From assembly GCA_942486035.1 (NCBI GenBank), contig CALNXK010000022.1:711001-775000 (forward strand): 64,000 nucleotides of DNA. Reading direction: 5' to 3'. The stretch is from Porites lobata. Taxonomy: Eukaryota > Cnidaria > Anthozoa > Scleractinia > Poritidae. The position numbers and the translations under genes were made by a program. Below are positions 36,901 to 48,298 of this stretch, piece after piece. The notes under the pieces were generated by a model. The model was not told where the DNA came from and ran no database searches. It saw only the letters and a program-made list of their open reading frames with translations. Position 1 is the first letter of the stretch; the number at the start of each line of letters is the position of its first letter.

Positions 36901-39900
36901 TTACCAGCGGGTAGAGAACTGCCAGTTGCTGTTGTCCAAGCTTATGGACCTCCATAGGTGTCATTGTGTTTGTTGTGAAATATGACATGATTTTAGAATA
37001 GGCCTGCGATCCGTTCAGCGGTTCACCGGTAGGCAGTGTTCGGTTTGTTGGCCAGGACTTGTTCTCTTTGCCATCGAGCCAAACATACTTCAGTGGGAGA
37101 GTGGCTAAACCGCTGGACACATTGCTGGGAACGCAGTGACGGATGTGCTCCGTTTCTAGATATCTACATAATGTTAAAAAAATCGAAACATAATTATGAA
37201 AAACGAGCTTCCGTAATGAAGAAAGCATTTCTCAATTCTCTTGTGAGGAAATTATTGCGATAAAAAGATATAAGAAATTAATTTATTTGTAACAAGGGTG
37301 CATTCTGTATTTCAGAGCCGGCGGGGGATGAAGTAATTTTCAACGCTAAAAAAATCTTTCGGCGGCATTGCGTGACTCCGGCCCGAGCGGCTGCGAAGGG
37401 GACTAGGGTGAGACGGGCCTTCAATCAAAAAATAAACTCGAAGAGAAAAAACACGAGAGTTAATTTCGTTTGATCGGGAGCGATACCTGAGTTGATTCAG
37501 ATAACTAATATATAAGATAGGCGTTTCGAAACAGGCTTCACTTTTTGTTTTCTTCGACTATTCACACTTTCAGTACATCATACTCATGTTATGAGAAAGG
37601 GAAACAAAGCTTAGAAGATTTTGCGCGTGCTAAATTCGTGTGAGAATGATCAATATTGCAAATCTTTTTACCTTAGCAGTTTACTGATCGGTTCGCCGAG
37701 ATAGGTCACCAAGTAATCCTTGATTGTTTCACTGACGTTCTTTCCATGCTGCGCCTTCCATTCACTATCTACTGCTTCTGTTATGTTGCTGTAAAAGTCA
37801 GGGCTCAATATGAGTTGGACAAACCACTCTTTCAAAACTCCTGTAATGCATTGGAGAAAGCGAGATTAGGTTAATCACACACTTTCAATAATATCCCCGT
37901 GCAGACGTTCTTTTGGCTCGTCACGCAATCCTCCTCAGCGAACGTGGGACAGAACGCGTGACGAACCCCTAGAACGTCTGCGTGAGAGGCTATATTTCAA
38001 CTTGCGGACAGCGAATTTTGTTGCCCCGTGCACATCGCAAACATCTTGCCTTGATTTCAGTCGGTGAAACTTAAAAACGATACTATATCTTTGTGCTCTT
38101 TGAAGGGATACTTAATCGCCTGTTCGGAGAAGGAAGCAGGATGGCGCCGGGGGATTCTTCCCCCAATCCTCTGCGAGGTCCATACCCTCCCCTTTCATAA
38201 GAGTCAACACTTCTCCCTAGATAGGACCCTTTTCATGTGCCTTCACTAACACTTCCCTCGAAGAAGAGTTTCAGTTAATAAGACTAATGCTGAGCGACGT
38301 TAACTACCGGTAATTTATCCTTTGTTAGGTAGCATTCTTCGAAAGACGCCTCATATACACCTAAACAGCGATAACAAGTATTCTGAGCCGTTTTTTAACC
38401 CCACTTCATGAAATAGCCTCAAAGTTAGGAACCCTTTTGTGCGGAACATCCCTTTGTAGTCTGTAATAGGGAGTACCCCTATTACTCCCTAAGCCAACAC
38501 TGGCTCTGTCACCCACCCTGACAGTGATTCCTTCAAAGATTTCGATTTTCAAAAACGGTACTGCAAGCACTGCTTCCAAATCACTGTTACGTAAGTCTCA
38601 GGAGTTGATCAGCTGGGATCAGCTTGTCCACTGATAAAAACAACAGATAAAACATCTGCGGAATTCAGATTTGCCGTATCAATGCCCTCTGAGCGATAAC
38701 AACGCCCACATAATGATTAAATTAAAATGTTGTCTTAAACTTCGTGCGGTCTTTGGTTATCTTGTCAATCAGTGATCAGTTCTAGAAACCCAATAGTGAA
38801 GAGGCGAACGAGGTCGCGTTATCTTTCGGATGTTACTAGAACCGAGAACGGCCGGGGAACTGAAAAATGAAAACTATCACGGAACAAAATGGCTAGGGTT
38901 CAGGTTACGATTTGTTCCCGTTTTTCATTTTCCCAACTCACCGTTGCCTGTTGCCTGTTTCCCCTTTTAGTAACACCTGTTTTCTTTTCCGTCGTAGCCA
39001 ATCTAATTACGTAACCGTCAGATCTTAAGAGAAATGGTTGAGAGACGTAATAACCTTTGTATCTCCGTCTGGGTTTTACTATCACGCGATTTTTACACAA
39101 AAATAAATGTTACTCAAAAGTAGTTATAATGGATATAAAAAAAAATGTGGTCGAATTCAAGTCTGTGTGGTTCCTTGTGAGTCAGGTGTTTTTGAGTTAT
39201 AATTACTGAAGGATACCAACAGGGCTACCGGAAGCGCTATTGAAACGATTAATAATCATCAATCAATCGATAAGAGCTCGTACACATTGAAGTTCACAAA
39301 GATAAGTCATCTCACGCGCACCAGCATTAACCAACCAACATTTAAGTGCCTCGGCAAAAAAACTTGTAATTATTGCAAACCAAAGAACCCGATCATGTAC
39401 ACGCATAAAGGGCCTCATTTCTGATCCGATCTACGAGGGATTAAAGTTTTGAAACACTATTACGCCATTTGGCGGGTGTCAAAACTGACAGTTAGCTGTA
39501 TTTTGACATCTAAAGGATACAATAGTCGTCTTGTTTGCTTTAGTAAGGTATTAGTTGCGGCACCTCGTGACCTCTAAAAAGGTTAAAAAGATTTTATGGA
39601 TAGTCCTGCGCTGCATGCCAACTGATAACATCAAGAAAGTAGAAAGGAAAATAGCCTGCGTTGCAGCCGGCCCACGCACTCGTCTAAACCATTTGTACTA
39701 TATACAGAGGGTTTAGAGCGTCTCCAACGCAGGCGAAAAGAAAAATAGTTTTCAAGTCATTGAACAGAAGAAGAATCGATCAAAGAAATCTCAGGGAAAG
39801 TCTGAAAATGTGCACCAATAAATATCATAAATGGACAACTCAAAGAAAGGCAGAACCACCTCACCTGTCTCATTATAACGAGAAGTATTCAAGTATCGCC

Positions 39901-40780
39901 TCTTGATCGAGTTGAGACCTGCTAAGCACTCTTCCGTACTTCGGATCATTCCCCTTCGAACACCCATCTTCATGTTTTCAATATACTGCAGAATTCCTGC
40001 CTTGTGAGTTTTCAGCTTGCTTTCTATGAGTTTTACATCACTGGCGTTGTACGGCTTGTGGTACCCTCCTATGCCATTGTAGACACCGTAACCATGTGCA
40101 CAGATTTCCTGCCAACAGAACAAATTCGGGCCCATCATCCAATCTCCGGCGTAGTAGTTGACATCGTAGGGCTGACCGAACATGTGTTGAAGATAATGCT
40201 TTACTTGTGCCAACGCCTTCCTCTCTCGGGGCTTCAACCTGTTTGTGTTAATGTTCTTGTCGCTAATCTCTTTCAGCAACGCCAGAGCGGTGTCCGTGCG
40301 GTTTTTGATCACGGCCGGCGTGGGATCGTAAGCGACATATTCTGTTTTTACTCGATCCGGAGTGACGTCTGGATCGTATACAACATCATAAGGATGCAGC
40401 TTGAAGTAAGTTGATTTAACGCGACTAAGAAATTCAGGAAGACCTGCATTTTGAGCTTCTTGTGAAAAATCACACCTACTGGAAGGTGCCTTCGTGACGG
40501 GGACTGTTGGAGTGGAACCAGGCTCTGAGGGAACACTGTTGTTTTGAGGTTCCTTGGTTGAGGGAACGCTGTTCTTTTGAGGTTCCATGGTTGTTGAAGT
40601 CGAAGCTGATTTATCTTCCTTTTTGGTTGCCGCGACTACAATCAACACGATTCCAACAATGAGGACGATCAAAGCTACAACCAGCAGAGCGATAGTGATA
40701 ATTCGCTGTTTTTTGCCCTCGCGAAACGTAGTTCCTGCATTCTCGCTTATCATGAATTCCGTGCTTTTAGAGGACTCCAT
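29321..40780 (-). CDS. Gene B: membrane-anchored DUF885-type putative zinc ectopeptidase (9 exons, 819 aa with proximal exon 1)
   Basis: Coding exons are 39865-40780, 37672-37840, 36905-37163, 34519-34746, 33283-33537, 31406-31591, 30567-30689, 30018-30149 and 29321-29512. They total 2460 nt including TAA, with GT-AG junctions and the same phases as gene A. The tail is about 26 residues with the motif TEFMISE, the TM helix is at about 27-51, and a Ser/Thr/Pro stalk at about 53-102 holds a near-duplicate NSVPSTKEP/NSVPSEPG. The DUF885-type domain carries HEARPGHH (H600, E601, H606, H607) and TEGWALYAE (E639), the expected metal-ligand and catalytic residues if DUF885 is a gluzincin-like peptidase, as recalled from its Peptidase-MA-like grouping. 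Conserved Cys and NxT/NxS sequons fit an extracellular location. The true substrate is unknown. Two further first exons lie upstream and could replace exon 1. Confidence 0.9.
30018..30149 (-). CDS. Gene B exon 8
   Basis: This exon of 44 codons begins VTRYQSDPGQATAYMIGQL and ends KFSLRDFHYQ at CAG|GTAAAT. Its length equals that of gene A exon 8. Confidence 0.88.
30567..30689 (-). CDS. Gene B exon 7
   Basis: This exon of 41 codons begins VWRAIRLIVDTGLHYVGFSR, a strong DUF885 landmark, and ends AKKE at GAG|GTGAGA. Confidence 0.87.
31406..31591 (-). CDS. Gene B exon 6 (EGWALYAE motif)
   Basis: This exon of 62 codons begins VQGTVEHFRDSCGGVIGWLD. It contains AFTEGWALYAE, whose Glu is the candidate third metal ligand, and ends GMLKWQ at CAG|GTGAGA. 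Confidence 0.89.
32100..33240. repeat. Repeat-derived sequence in gene B intron 5
   Basis: G-rich phrases such as GGGGCTTATTTGAGAGGGG recur at 32160-32530. 32930-33060 carries a second repeat type (TTTCCGGTCAAAGTGG). No coding potential is seen. Confidence 0.45.
33283..33537 (-). CDS. Gene B exon 5 (HExxPGHH motif)
   Basis: This exon of 85 codons begins VMSFLEPKTIPLFYFTGEK and ends NAHEARPGHHTQ at CAG|GTAATG. It holds the putative zinc-binding His and catalytic Glu. Confidence 0.89.
34097..34462. repeat. Interspersed repeat in gene B intron 4
   Basis: It is bounded by GGATGTGCCGCTGG and CCAGCGGCACATACC as inverted ends, with internal 'ACTAGAATGGGGTTGCA' phrases. It is structurally like the 818-1252 family. 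Confidence 0.6.
34478..34506. repeat. Poly-C/poly-G tract beside the exon 4 donor
   Basis: A long C run is followed directly by a G run, about 13 bp inside intron 4 of gene B. Confidence 0.8.
34519..34746 (-). CDS. Gene B exon 4
   Basis: This exon of 76 codons begins IVAVAREVTG and ends AESRK at AAG|GTAACG. It has the conserved Cys pair (KCSD, KYCPTRW). A poly-C/poly-G tract begins about 13 bp into the following intron. Confidence 0.87.
35352..35694. mobile_element. MITE, AGGGACTTTAAG family
   Basis: The inverted ends are AGGGACTTTAAGAT and ATCTTAAAGTCCCT, with GTTGCCGTC(C)GCGTCGTTG just inside. Its centre (GCGTGATGCACGTGCA) also occurs in the 63.5-kb copy. Confidence 0.7.
35801..36847. mobile_element. 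1.05-kb element with inverted ends in gene B intron 3
   Basis: TAGCCTGCGTAGCAAGCGTT is inverted at the right end, with further inverted G-rich/C-rich blocks and GCCCGCAAACCCCACGATT inside. It ends 57 bp from exon 3. Confidence 0.7.
36905..37163 (-). CDS. Gene B exon 3
   Basis: The exon is 259 bp and encodes YLETEHIRHCVPSNVSSGLA, ending VLYPL at CTG|GTAAGC. It is highly similar to gene A exon 3. Confidence 0.88.
37672..37840 (-). CDS. Gene B exon 2 (common acceptor for all first exons)
   Basis: The exon is 169 bp with acceptor ...cattacAG and begins GVLKEWFVQL after the phase-1 join. The donor is CTAAG|GTAAAA. Any of the three upstream first exons would stay in frame here. Confidence 0.87.
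37897..37985. repeat. Hairpin MITE in gene B intron 1
   Basis: CGTGCAGACGTTC / GAACGTCTGCG and GTCACGC / GCGTGAC pairs form a hairpin. Confidence 0.6.
39610..39864. repeat. Intron flank shared by first exons 1a and 1c
   Basis: The sequence from GCGCTGCATGCCAACTGAT to the exon 1a donor recurs at 48036-48298 beside exon 1c. It includes a small GCCTGCGTTG/CAACGCAGGC hairpin. The exon duplication therefore carried about 250 bp of intron. Confidence 0.75.
39865..40780 (-). CDS. Gene B proximal first exon (1a)
   Basis: This 916-bp exon starts ATG GAG (G at -3, G at +4) and ends ACAG|GTGAGG. It encodes the tail, TM, stalk and N-terminal ectodomain with NYYAGDWMMGPN, CWQEIC and TEECLAG. It is the nearest first exon to exon 2 and the default partner. 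Confidence 0.9.
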
Positions 40781-40801
40781 GACTGTGCGATAAGGCTGTA
40801 G

Positions 40802-41377
40802 TGGATCAACCTGTGCCTTGTACGATCCCAATGACAGGAGCTATTGTGTTTATGTCATCCAAAGCATTCTCTTACTGTATGTAAACAGTAACTTGATCAT
40901 ATTTGCCTCGACATTGGCAGAAAACTTGGGTCACCTCTGGTCGATTTCCTTGAGCTCAAACAAACCCTTCTCTTCACGGGTTTCCGGGGGCCTGCTGTCT
41001 AATTTTCGAAGGTTACGCAACAATGCATGCCGACGCTCAAATATCGGACTTGGGCTACCTGTTTGCCCTATGTAAGCGAATACGGATTTCGGAATCGGAA
41101 ATTTTTGCTTGTGGAATCCGGAATCCCATTAACGATTAAATTTAGAATACAAGTTGAACTGACAAAAAATTCGGAATTCAGTGCCTGGAATCCAGAATCC
41201 ATGTTGTGAAATCCAGAATCCAAGACTATTTTGGATTCCCTTACATGGGCCGACGATTTACTTGTGACAGGGTCACTAGACCTATAATGTTTGCGTTTAG
41301 GAATTTCCCGGTTTGATTTAGCAAGCTTGTGTATCGCTTAGGGATGATTCTACGTGTGCCCGCAAACCCACATATTA
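40802..41377. repeat. Sequence upstream of exon 1a, duplicated at 62459-63238
   Basis: About 570 bp starting GGATCAACCTGTGCCTTGTA is nearly identical to 62459-63238, apart from a hairpin insertion in the latter. A short related block also lies just upstream of exon 1b (43708-43732). It may contain the exon 1a promoter; no clear TATA box was identified. Confidence 0.75.
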
Positions 41378-41536
41378 TTGCCTAAGTATAAGTGCCGTAG
41401 TTAACTTGAACTTACGTCTAGCAAGGTAGGATAGTTTGGTTTGTTTATCATTTAGCTTAAGTACTTGACCTCGTTAATTACCGAATAATTTAGTCTTAGT
41501 TAAGTCTTTTCTTAGTTCTGTTTCTAGACTACGATT

Positions 41537-41698
41537 AGTCCCCCATTTTTCCTCAGGGATAGTAGAGCGAGAGAAACGCGAGCGCGCGTGAAAATCACCC
41601 CACACGAGAAAAGGCGACACGCGGCGCGTGGGGTTATTTTCACGCGCGCTCGCGTTTCGCTCGCTCTACTATCCCTGAGGAAAATAAAATGGGGGACT
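41537..41698. repeat. 162-bp hairpin between exons 1a and 1b
   Basis: The arms AGTCCCCCATTTT...GGGATAGTAGAGCGAG and complement are almost perfect, with CACGCGCGCTCGCG inside. Confidence 0.8.
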
Positions 41699-42078
41699 AG
41701 AGAGAGACAGAGTGTGCGGCCTTGCTCGCAACCTACGGAGTGTGAAAACGGACGCAACATGTAACACCCAACAATGTTGCGTCCATTTGCACGCGGCTTT
41801 ACTGGCGGCTTGTTACCAATGCAGCATTCGTCTGGTTCGATTTGATCTGAGCAGCGCTTTCCCAGTGCTATAGTGGGAGCTTTCAAGGACGCCAAAAAAG
41901 CGAAGTAAGCGCATGATAATCTAAGCTTATGTCTACCATATACTGGATAGTCTGTCTTCCGGCGCGACCTGAAAAGCTATACGGCAACGGCACAGAAGTA
42001 GAACAAGATGTTATCGTACCGGAGTGAGTGGCCGATATTGGCCGAGAGGGATTGGTGCACTAAATCCAGGAGGAGGAG

Positions 42079-42360
42079 GCAGCGTGGCCGAGTGGTCAGC
42101 GCGTCGGACTCGCAATCCGGCGGTCCCGGGTTCGAGTCCCGCTCTGGCCACTTGCTGGATTTGTGCTCGGTCGTCCCGAGTTCAAATTCTCGGCCACGCT
42201 TGTAAATAGCCAACTGGTTGCCTTCTGCCAGTTGGGGTTTTTAATCCTGTTATGCTGTATTTGAATTATTTGTTTCTAAATATTTGAGTGGAGTGCCTGT
42301 AAATTAGCTGACTAGCTAAGTGCACCTTCCACTATAAACATGTCTTTAACCCTTTTTTTT
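42079..42360 (+). mobile_element. tRNA-derived SINE
   Basis: The 5' part has an A box (GTGGCCGAGTGG) and a B box (GGTTCGAGTCC) with a tRNA-like anticodon arm (loop CTCGCAA). The acceptor stem does not pair properly, so it is not a functional tRNA. A CCAACTGG...CCAGTTGGGG hairpin and an AT-rich, T-run tail follow. The Pol III boxes imply plus-strand transcription, opposite to the DUF885 genes. Confidence 0.7.
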
Positions 42361-42761
42361 TTTAAATCCCAGCCCTCTCTCCCGAATATTTACTTCCGTC
42401 TCAGTGGGTTCCAGTCCTCGCTCTTATATACCTGTTTATATTGCACGAAGAGCAAGGCAGAAACCTATCCGACATGCGACGATCCACTTTCATGATCTAC
42501 GCGGCGCTTCGCTCCGTAACAGAAATCGCGCTATATAAGATCACCGTTCCTATCTGTGAACATATAGAAGCCCTATCGGGTATGTTTTTCTTGTCGGATC
42601 AATAGTTATCCAATGTAATGTAAACATAGCCTAATTAAAAGTAAAAAAAACTGACGAGAAATTAGCCGTGAAACACGTAACATGAGGAAAAACTGAACAA
42701 AGAAACTCAGGGGAATAAAAGCGCGTCAACAAGAAAAAAGGGGGGAAAGCGACCACCTCAC

Positions 42762-43677
42762 CTGTCTCATTATAACGAGAAGTATTCAAATATTGCCTCT
42801 TGATCGAGTTGAGACCTGCTAAGCACTCTTCCGTACTTCGGATCATTCCCCTTCGAACACCCATCTTCATGTTTTCAATATACTGCAGAAATCCTGCTTT
42901 GTGAGTTTTCAGCTTGCTTTCAATAAGTTTCACATCATCGGCGTTGTACGGTTTGTGATGCCGTCCTATTCCATTGTAGACGCCGTACCCGTGTTGACAG
43001 ATTTCCTGCCAGCAGAATAAATTCGGGCCCATCATCCAATCTCCGGCATAGTAGTTGACATCGTAGGGCTGGCCAAACACATGCTGAAGAAAGTGCTTTA
43101 CTTGTGCCAACGCCTTCCTCTCTCGAAGCTTCAGCAGGTCTGTCTTGATGCTTTTGTCCCTTATCTCTTTCAGCAACGCTTGAGCGGTGTCCGTTCTATT
43201 TTTGATCGTGGACGGCGTAGGATCGTAGGCGACGTATTCTCTTTTAATTCGATCCGCAGTGGCGTCTGGATCGTGCACAACATCATAAGGGTGGAGTTTA
43301 TAGTAAGTTGATTTAACGCGACCAAGAAACTCACCAAGACCTACATTTTGAGCTTCTTCCGAAAAGGCACACGTATGGAGAGCTGATTTCGTGGTGGCGA
43401 CCGTTGGAGTGGAACCGGACTTTGTACTGACTGTACTACTACTTCCACTTTCCTTTGTAGGAACGCTGTTTTGTTGAGGTTCTATGGTTGTTGAAGTCGA
43501 AGCGGATTTTGCATCATTTTTGGTTGACGCGACTGCAATCAACACGACTCCCACAACTAATATGATGAAAGCCACGACTAACAGAACGATAGCGATAATT
43601 CTCTCTTTTCTACTCCGGCCACACTTAGTGTCTGAATCCTCGTTAATAACAAATTCCGTGCTTCCTGAGAATTCCAT
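42762..43677 (-). CDS. Gene B alternative first exon 1b (intact)
   Basis: This exon is also exactly 916 bp, is open throughout and ends at the same ACAG|GTGAGG phase-1 donor. It encodes MEFSGSTEFVINED, a basic GRSRKER, a TM helix, a stalk that differs in sequence from 1a, and an ectodomain that is almost identical to 1a in its last 95 residues. No exon 2-9 copies lie between it and exon 1a, so its only visible downstream acceptors are those of gene B. It could instead be a relic of a deleted gene copy, but the intact frame and donor argue for use as an alternative first exon. Confidence 0.8.
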
Positions 43678-43822
43678 AACAAAAGCAAAATCTGTAGATC
43701 GGTTGGGATCAATCTATGCCTTGTACGATTTGATGTAAATCAAGTTGATGTTCATGTAAGATCTAGGAAAACTTTCCACCAAAGCTTCTCTTCCGTGAAC
43801 GACAATTTAGTGCATATATTAC

Positions 43823-45086
43823 CACAAGTAGCCCAAGCTCGAAATATGCGGGGCATCGGCGAGCATCGGCATTGTTGCGTAACATTCAAAATATAAGGAT
43901 TTGTATGGGAAAAAACCTATCGTTTCTGTAACCTACGAAAATTAAAGGATTTCAATAAAAAACAGCTTACGTTACTTAAAATGTGTGTTGTGTCAGCTTA
44001 CCTTACTTAAAATGTGAGCGTGTCTACGTTATGTTTCAGTTTCTGCCGATACCCTTAAACGCATCCCTTATACTCGCGTTTCCGTCAGGTTTACTCTTGA
44101 AGAAACGCTAACTGCCGTCATGTTTCCGCAGCTCGTAAATTCAGAGGATACTCAATTATCCGTTGAGTTCCCGGAACAATGAATGCGGAAACTCAGTTTG
44201 ATCGGTTTACTTTCTGCAGCTTCATGTTTCCCAGATTCCACTTTCGGTGGATTATTCACTGGATTTCCTAAATGTGTTAACTTTACTTAACCATCCAGTT
44301 TCGAATAATATGTTCATTCTATCCGGTATATAAACAAGTGGACGTTTGTGAGACAACCCTGGACCGTTTCATGCATCTACAATGACCCATATTCGCTGAC
44401 ACACAAATCAAGCAGAGTCATATTTAGGTGCCTTTTTGGTATTAAAGTTTTTCAAGTAGATCATTCTCTCTTGAGTTTTTATCAGAATAATTCTCTCTCC
44501 ATTTTCATATAATATGTACATATGTATATTAAATATTTTCACAATAAAAAAGAGACTCCTTACAATGTATTCCTATTTTCTATATCCAAAACTGTAACTT
44601 TCCATTTCCATAGGCCACGTCCGTGTTCCAAAAACCCTCACTTTCAAAATGAGGCTAGATGCGGAACCTTTCTTTTGAAAATGAGTTTTATTTGCATGAG
44701 AATGAAAAATGATTCCCATATCAAAGGCTGAGCACCTACCCTCGTTTTGAAACAGAGGCCCGGGGGCCGGGAACTTGGAAATGGACTATTAAATAATCCT
44801 TTTAGAATTGACAAAATTCAAAATTTTTTCCTTGAAATGATTAAATTAACATATCAAAAATTATACAGTCTAACCTCTTCTTATGGACCCTTCTATAAGA
44901 AGGACAGTTCGTTTGGTCCCAGAAATGCCAAAAATCATACATTCCCTACCTCTATAATACGGACACCTCTATAAAGCGGACACTTGCACGATAGGTTTTT
45001 CCCCCATACAAATCCTTATATTTTGAATGTTACGCAACAATGCCGATGCTCGTCGATGCTCATATTTCGAGCATGGGCTACCTGTG
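43823..45086. mobile_element. 1264-bp element with about 100-bp TIRs and a 7-bp target duplication
   Basis: The TIRs begin CACAAGTAGCCC / CACAGGTAGCCC and remain inverted-similar for about 100 bp (43823-43925, 44985-45086). ATATTAC flanks both sides (43816-43822, 45087-45093). An uninterrupted version of the target is present at 63909-64000. No transposase is seen. It lies 146 bp upstream of exon 1b. Confidence 0.8.
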
Positions 45087-45281
45087 ATATTACACTTATA
45101 CCATACATAGTCTCAAAATAGTCTGGTTGTGCCGCACTGTCCGGCCCTTGTGCAATCAGCGTTCAGTGAAATATGGCACTGAAATAATTCCTTCGAACAT
45201 GGTTCGATTTTTGAAGTGGAACCTTCGTTCCGTTATTGTGAGAGTGGAATTGAATTGACACAGTTCCTTGCTAATGGTGAC

Positions 45282-45430
45282 GTGCCCCGCGAGCAGAGCT
45301 TTCTTTGCGGCTTGGCTTTTAGCATTTCCGAAGTCCTTTTCCTCGCTGTCAGTCGCGTATTTGGTTAATGTTTACGTAAAAGACTGTGATTGCTAAAAGC
45401 CATGCCGGAAAGAAACCTCTGCTCGCGGGG
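45282..45430. mobile_element. Hairpin MITE with 10-bp target duplication
   Basis: The inverted ends CCCCGCGAGCAGAG / CTCTGCTCGCGGGG sit around GCTAAAAGCC complements. TAATGGTGAC lies at 45272-45281 and 45431-45440. Confidence 0.7.
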
Positions 45431-45440
45431 TAATGGTGAC

Positions 45441-48035
45441 AAGAAGCAAATATCGCACTTCCTACCCCACAATTGTAGAGGATGTAAAGCGAATCCTCTG
45501 CTCTGATAAGCTACCCGAGAGGGTCAGACTTGTCTGTTTTGATCTCGGGGCTCGCCCAGTTTGTCCCGCAAAAGATAAGAAATTCTAATAACGGGGTAAA
45601 TGCAGAGAAGATCATCGCAGATAAAGACGCAATTTAGCTTTAAAGAAAGGCTGAAAAGTTCGAAGGCTAATTAGCGCTAACTTGATCGGGTTTCTTTTTG
45701 TTTTGTTTAAATGCATTTTGTCGGATTATTTTCCTTATTCTACTCCAGCTTTTATATCTGAATTCAAATTTCGCACTAACCCTGGGTTACCCCGCTTAGC
45801 ACAACCCGGCCCAGGCTTGTATTAGTCGTAAAATATCCTTTACCGACCGACATGACCGAGTATTTGCCTTATTCTCATTCTTATGAAAACGCACCAAAAA
45901 CAAAAACGAAACTTCGCCAGTGCAAGATATCGCTTCCACGCTTAGACGGAATAATGTACATCTTATGCTCCCGTAAAAGAAGCAAAAGTTTCACTTCCAA
46001 CAGAGGGCAAAAGAAGCGAAACATCTCTCTAACACGTGCTCGATTCTTCTGATCTTCACGTCAAAAAGGGATTAAAAAAGGAACTTTTTGTTTTCAACAG
46101 CCAATGGGTAATACATACGCGCAAGGGTCCTCTCTGGATATGCGTTATTGACCAAGCGCGACGTTATTGATCGGGGGCGACGTTAGTGACAATGTTCTGT
46201 TGTTGCGTTTTTGTGGAACGAGCGCAGAAGTCGGTGTCAATACAAACACCATACAAAAAAAAAACGAACGAGGCCAATAGCCAGCCATTTTAAACCAACA
46301 AGCTTGGTCAAATAAAAGGATTCATCATACAGCCAAAATAACTTGTTTCTTGTTGGAGTTCAATCCCAAGTGAGCGACTGAGGCGCAGGACTTTTCTGTG
46401 GGATAGGCCTGGGGACGAGGCTGAATGCTGCTTTAGAAGCCAACCAGAACCCAAAATGCAAGGATTAAAAGGTCGTTTAAGAGAATCGAACTACAGGAAG
46501 TCTCTTCTAAGAAGAGGCCCGGGCACATGTTCTTTCTGGAAGAGAATTTGATGCATGCAATTTCCATGTTACGATATGTGTAGTTCCATACTGTTACTAA
46601 ACGTTCTCCATACACTTTGAGTTTGGCGGGACTAGGCGTAGTGGATACTAGATGCAATGTTCATAGAGATGAGACTATATGTTAATTAAGTAGTCGCTTA
46701 CAGGAGGTTAAAAACAACGGAAATTATAAAAGCGTCACCCCAAGAAGTCGAGAGGAAGTGATCACGGTCGTCTATGAGAGGTGGTCGTTTACGAGAGTTT
46801 TCAATCATGAGGCTTCAAGCGGAAAAATCTTGGGAGTGTTGGATCGGTGGTCGGGTTTGGGAGGTGGTTGCAAATGGAGGTTCGACTAAATAACAAATAC
46901 ATCTACTGTTTCCAAAAACAGGAGCGAAAGGTTTCGCCTCCAATAGTGAATGGTCAAAAGAAACCGCAAAACATCTCGCTGACCAATTGCTGCTGGCGGT
47001 AAGGGGAACTTCTCGAAGAGGAAAGATGATGATATTGGGGACACAGATGGAGGATTAATTAACTGGGACTGATTTATGCAATGGGGCACGGGTTTTTAGT
47101 TCATTCCAGAGGAAGATTTCGCGGAGAAATAGAAGGACTGAAAATTAAAGCAGTCCTGTTTTCCCGTTCGGAATTTTCGGCTAAAGTACCGAAAAATTTA
47201 GTTTCCATAATCATATCACATCTCATCTCAACTTTGATACCACCTTCAGGATTTCGCGACCGTTTTCGGTAAATGGGCTAAATGTTAAACAGTGTCCAGT
47301 TGAGTCCTGAACTAAACAGTAATTTTGCCATTTGTAACATTTACCCAAACCGTGAACCGAAAGACTTTTCCGAAAAAAAAACAAGACCAATAGTGGACAA
47401 TCTAGCTGCTATCAAGTGTTCTTCACCATTCAACTACAACGTTATAGACGAAGAAAACAAAAACCCAAAGGCGGACAAAAGTTCCAGCCTTGCTTTCAAA
47501 CCACTTTGGAAAATTATTAAGATTACTCTTATTAGAAACAGCAAAATGAACGAAACAAAGATTCGCTAGTAAATAATTCTATATATTTTAACAGCAATTT
47601 GAACTTCCGAGTTTTCACAGTGCGTGACACCAAAATAGGAATGCTGTCTCGTTGAAAACAAGTCTCTCCTCTTGATTTTCAGCAGTGTAACCATTTCAAG
47701 TATTAGAAGGTATGTTTATGCTCACGTGTGCTTGTTCTGGAGTGAAAAGAAAGAGCTTTTATAGAAAAAGTGAACTCCAGATGTTTTTGCTGATTTCCGG
47801 CGGCCATATTGCGGTACCAAAACGGTACACCAATATGGCGTCTCCATACAACGTTTCAGCAAATAACTCAGAAACTATGGGCCACAAAGACCTGAGACTT
47901 GGACAAATTGTTTATAAATTAGTCTTTTATAACATCTCATTTTCTTGGCTTCTTCCACTGGACGGTTAATTATTTTTGTTGCGTGACGGTGAAAATGATA
48001 TTGTGAAAATGGTCCTGAAAATGTGAAAATGGTCC
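45441..48035. other. Spacer between first exons 1b and 1c
   Basis: No gene, exon 2-9 homologue or recognisable repeat was seen in 2.6 kb. This absence matters because it means exon 1c has no private downstream exons. Confidence 0.6.
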
Positions 48036-48298
48036 TATGCGCTGCATGCCAACTGATAACCTCAAGAAAGTAGAAAGAAGAAAAAGGCTGCGTTGCAGTC
48101 GGCCCACGCACTCGCCTAAACCATTTGTATAGCTCTATACAGAAGGTTAAGAGCGTCTACGACGCCGGCAAAAAGGAAAATAGTTTTGAAATCATTGAAC
48201 AGAATAAGAATCGATCAAAGAAATCTCAGCGAAAGTCTAAAAATGTGCACCAATAAATATCATAAATGGACAACTCAAAGAAGGGTAAACCACCTCAC

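Noticed and set aside
40004..40414. Plus-strand open frames over the first exons (also near 23.2, 43.1 and 48.5 kb)
   Set aside because: They are antisense shadows of the conserved minus-strand exons and recur only because those exons are duplicated.
42079..42150. A functional tRNA gene (anticodon loop CTCGCAA)
   Set aside because: The acceptor stem does not pair and a SINE tail follows, so it is the head of a SINE.
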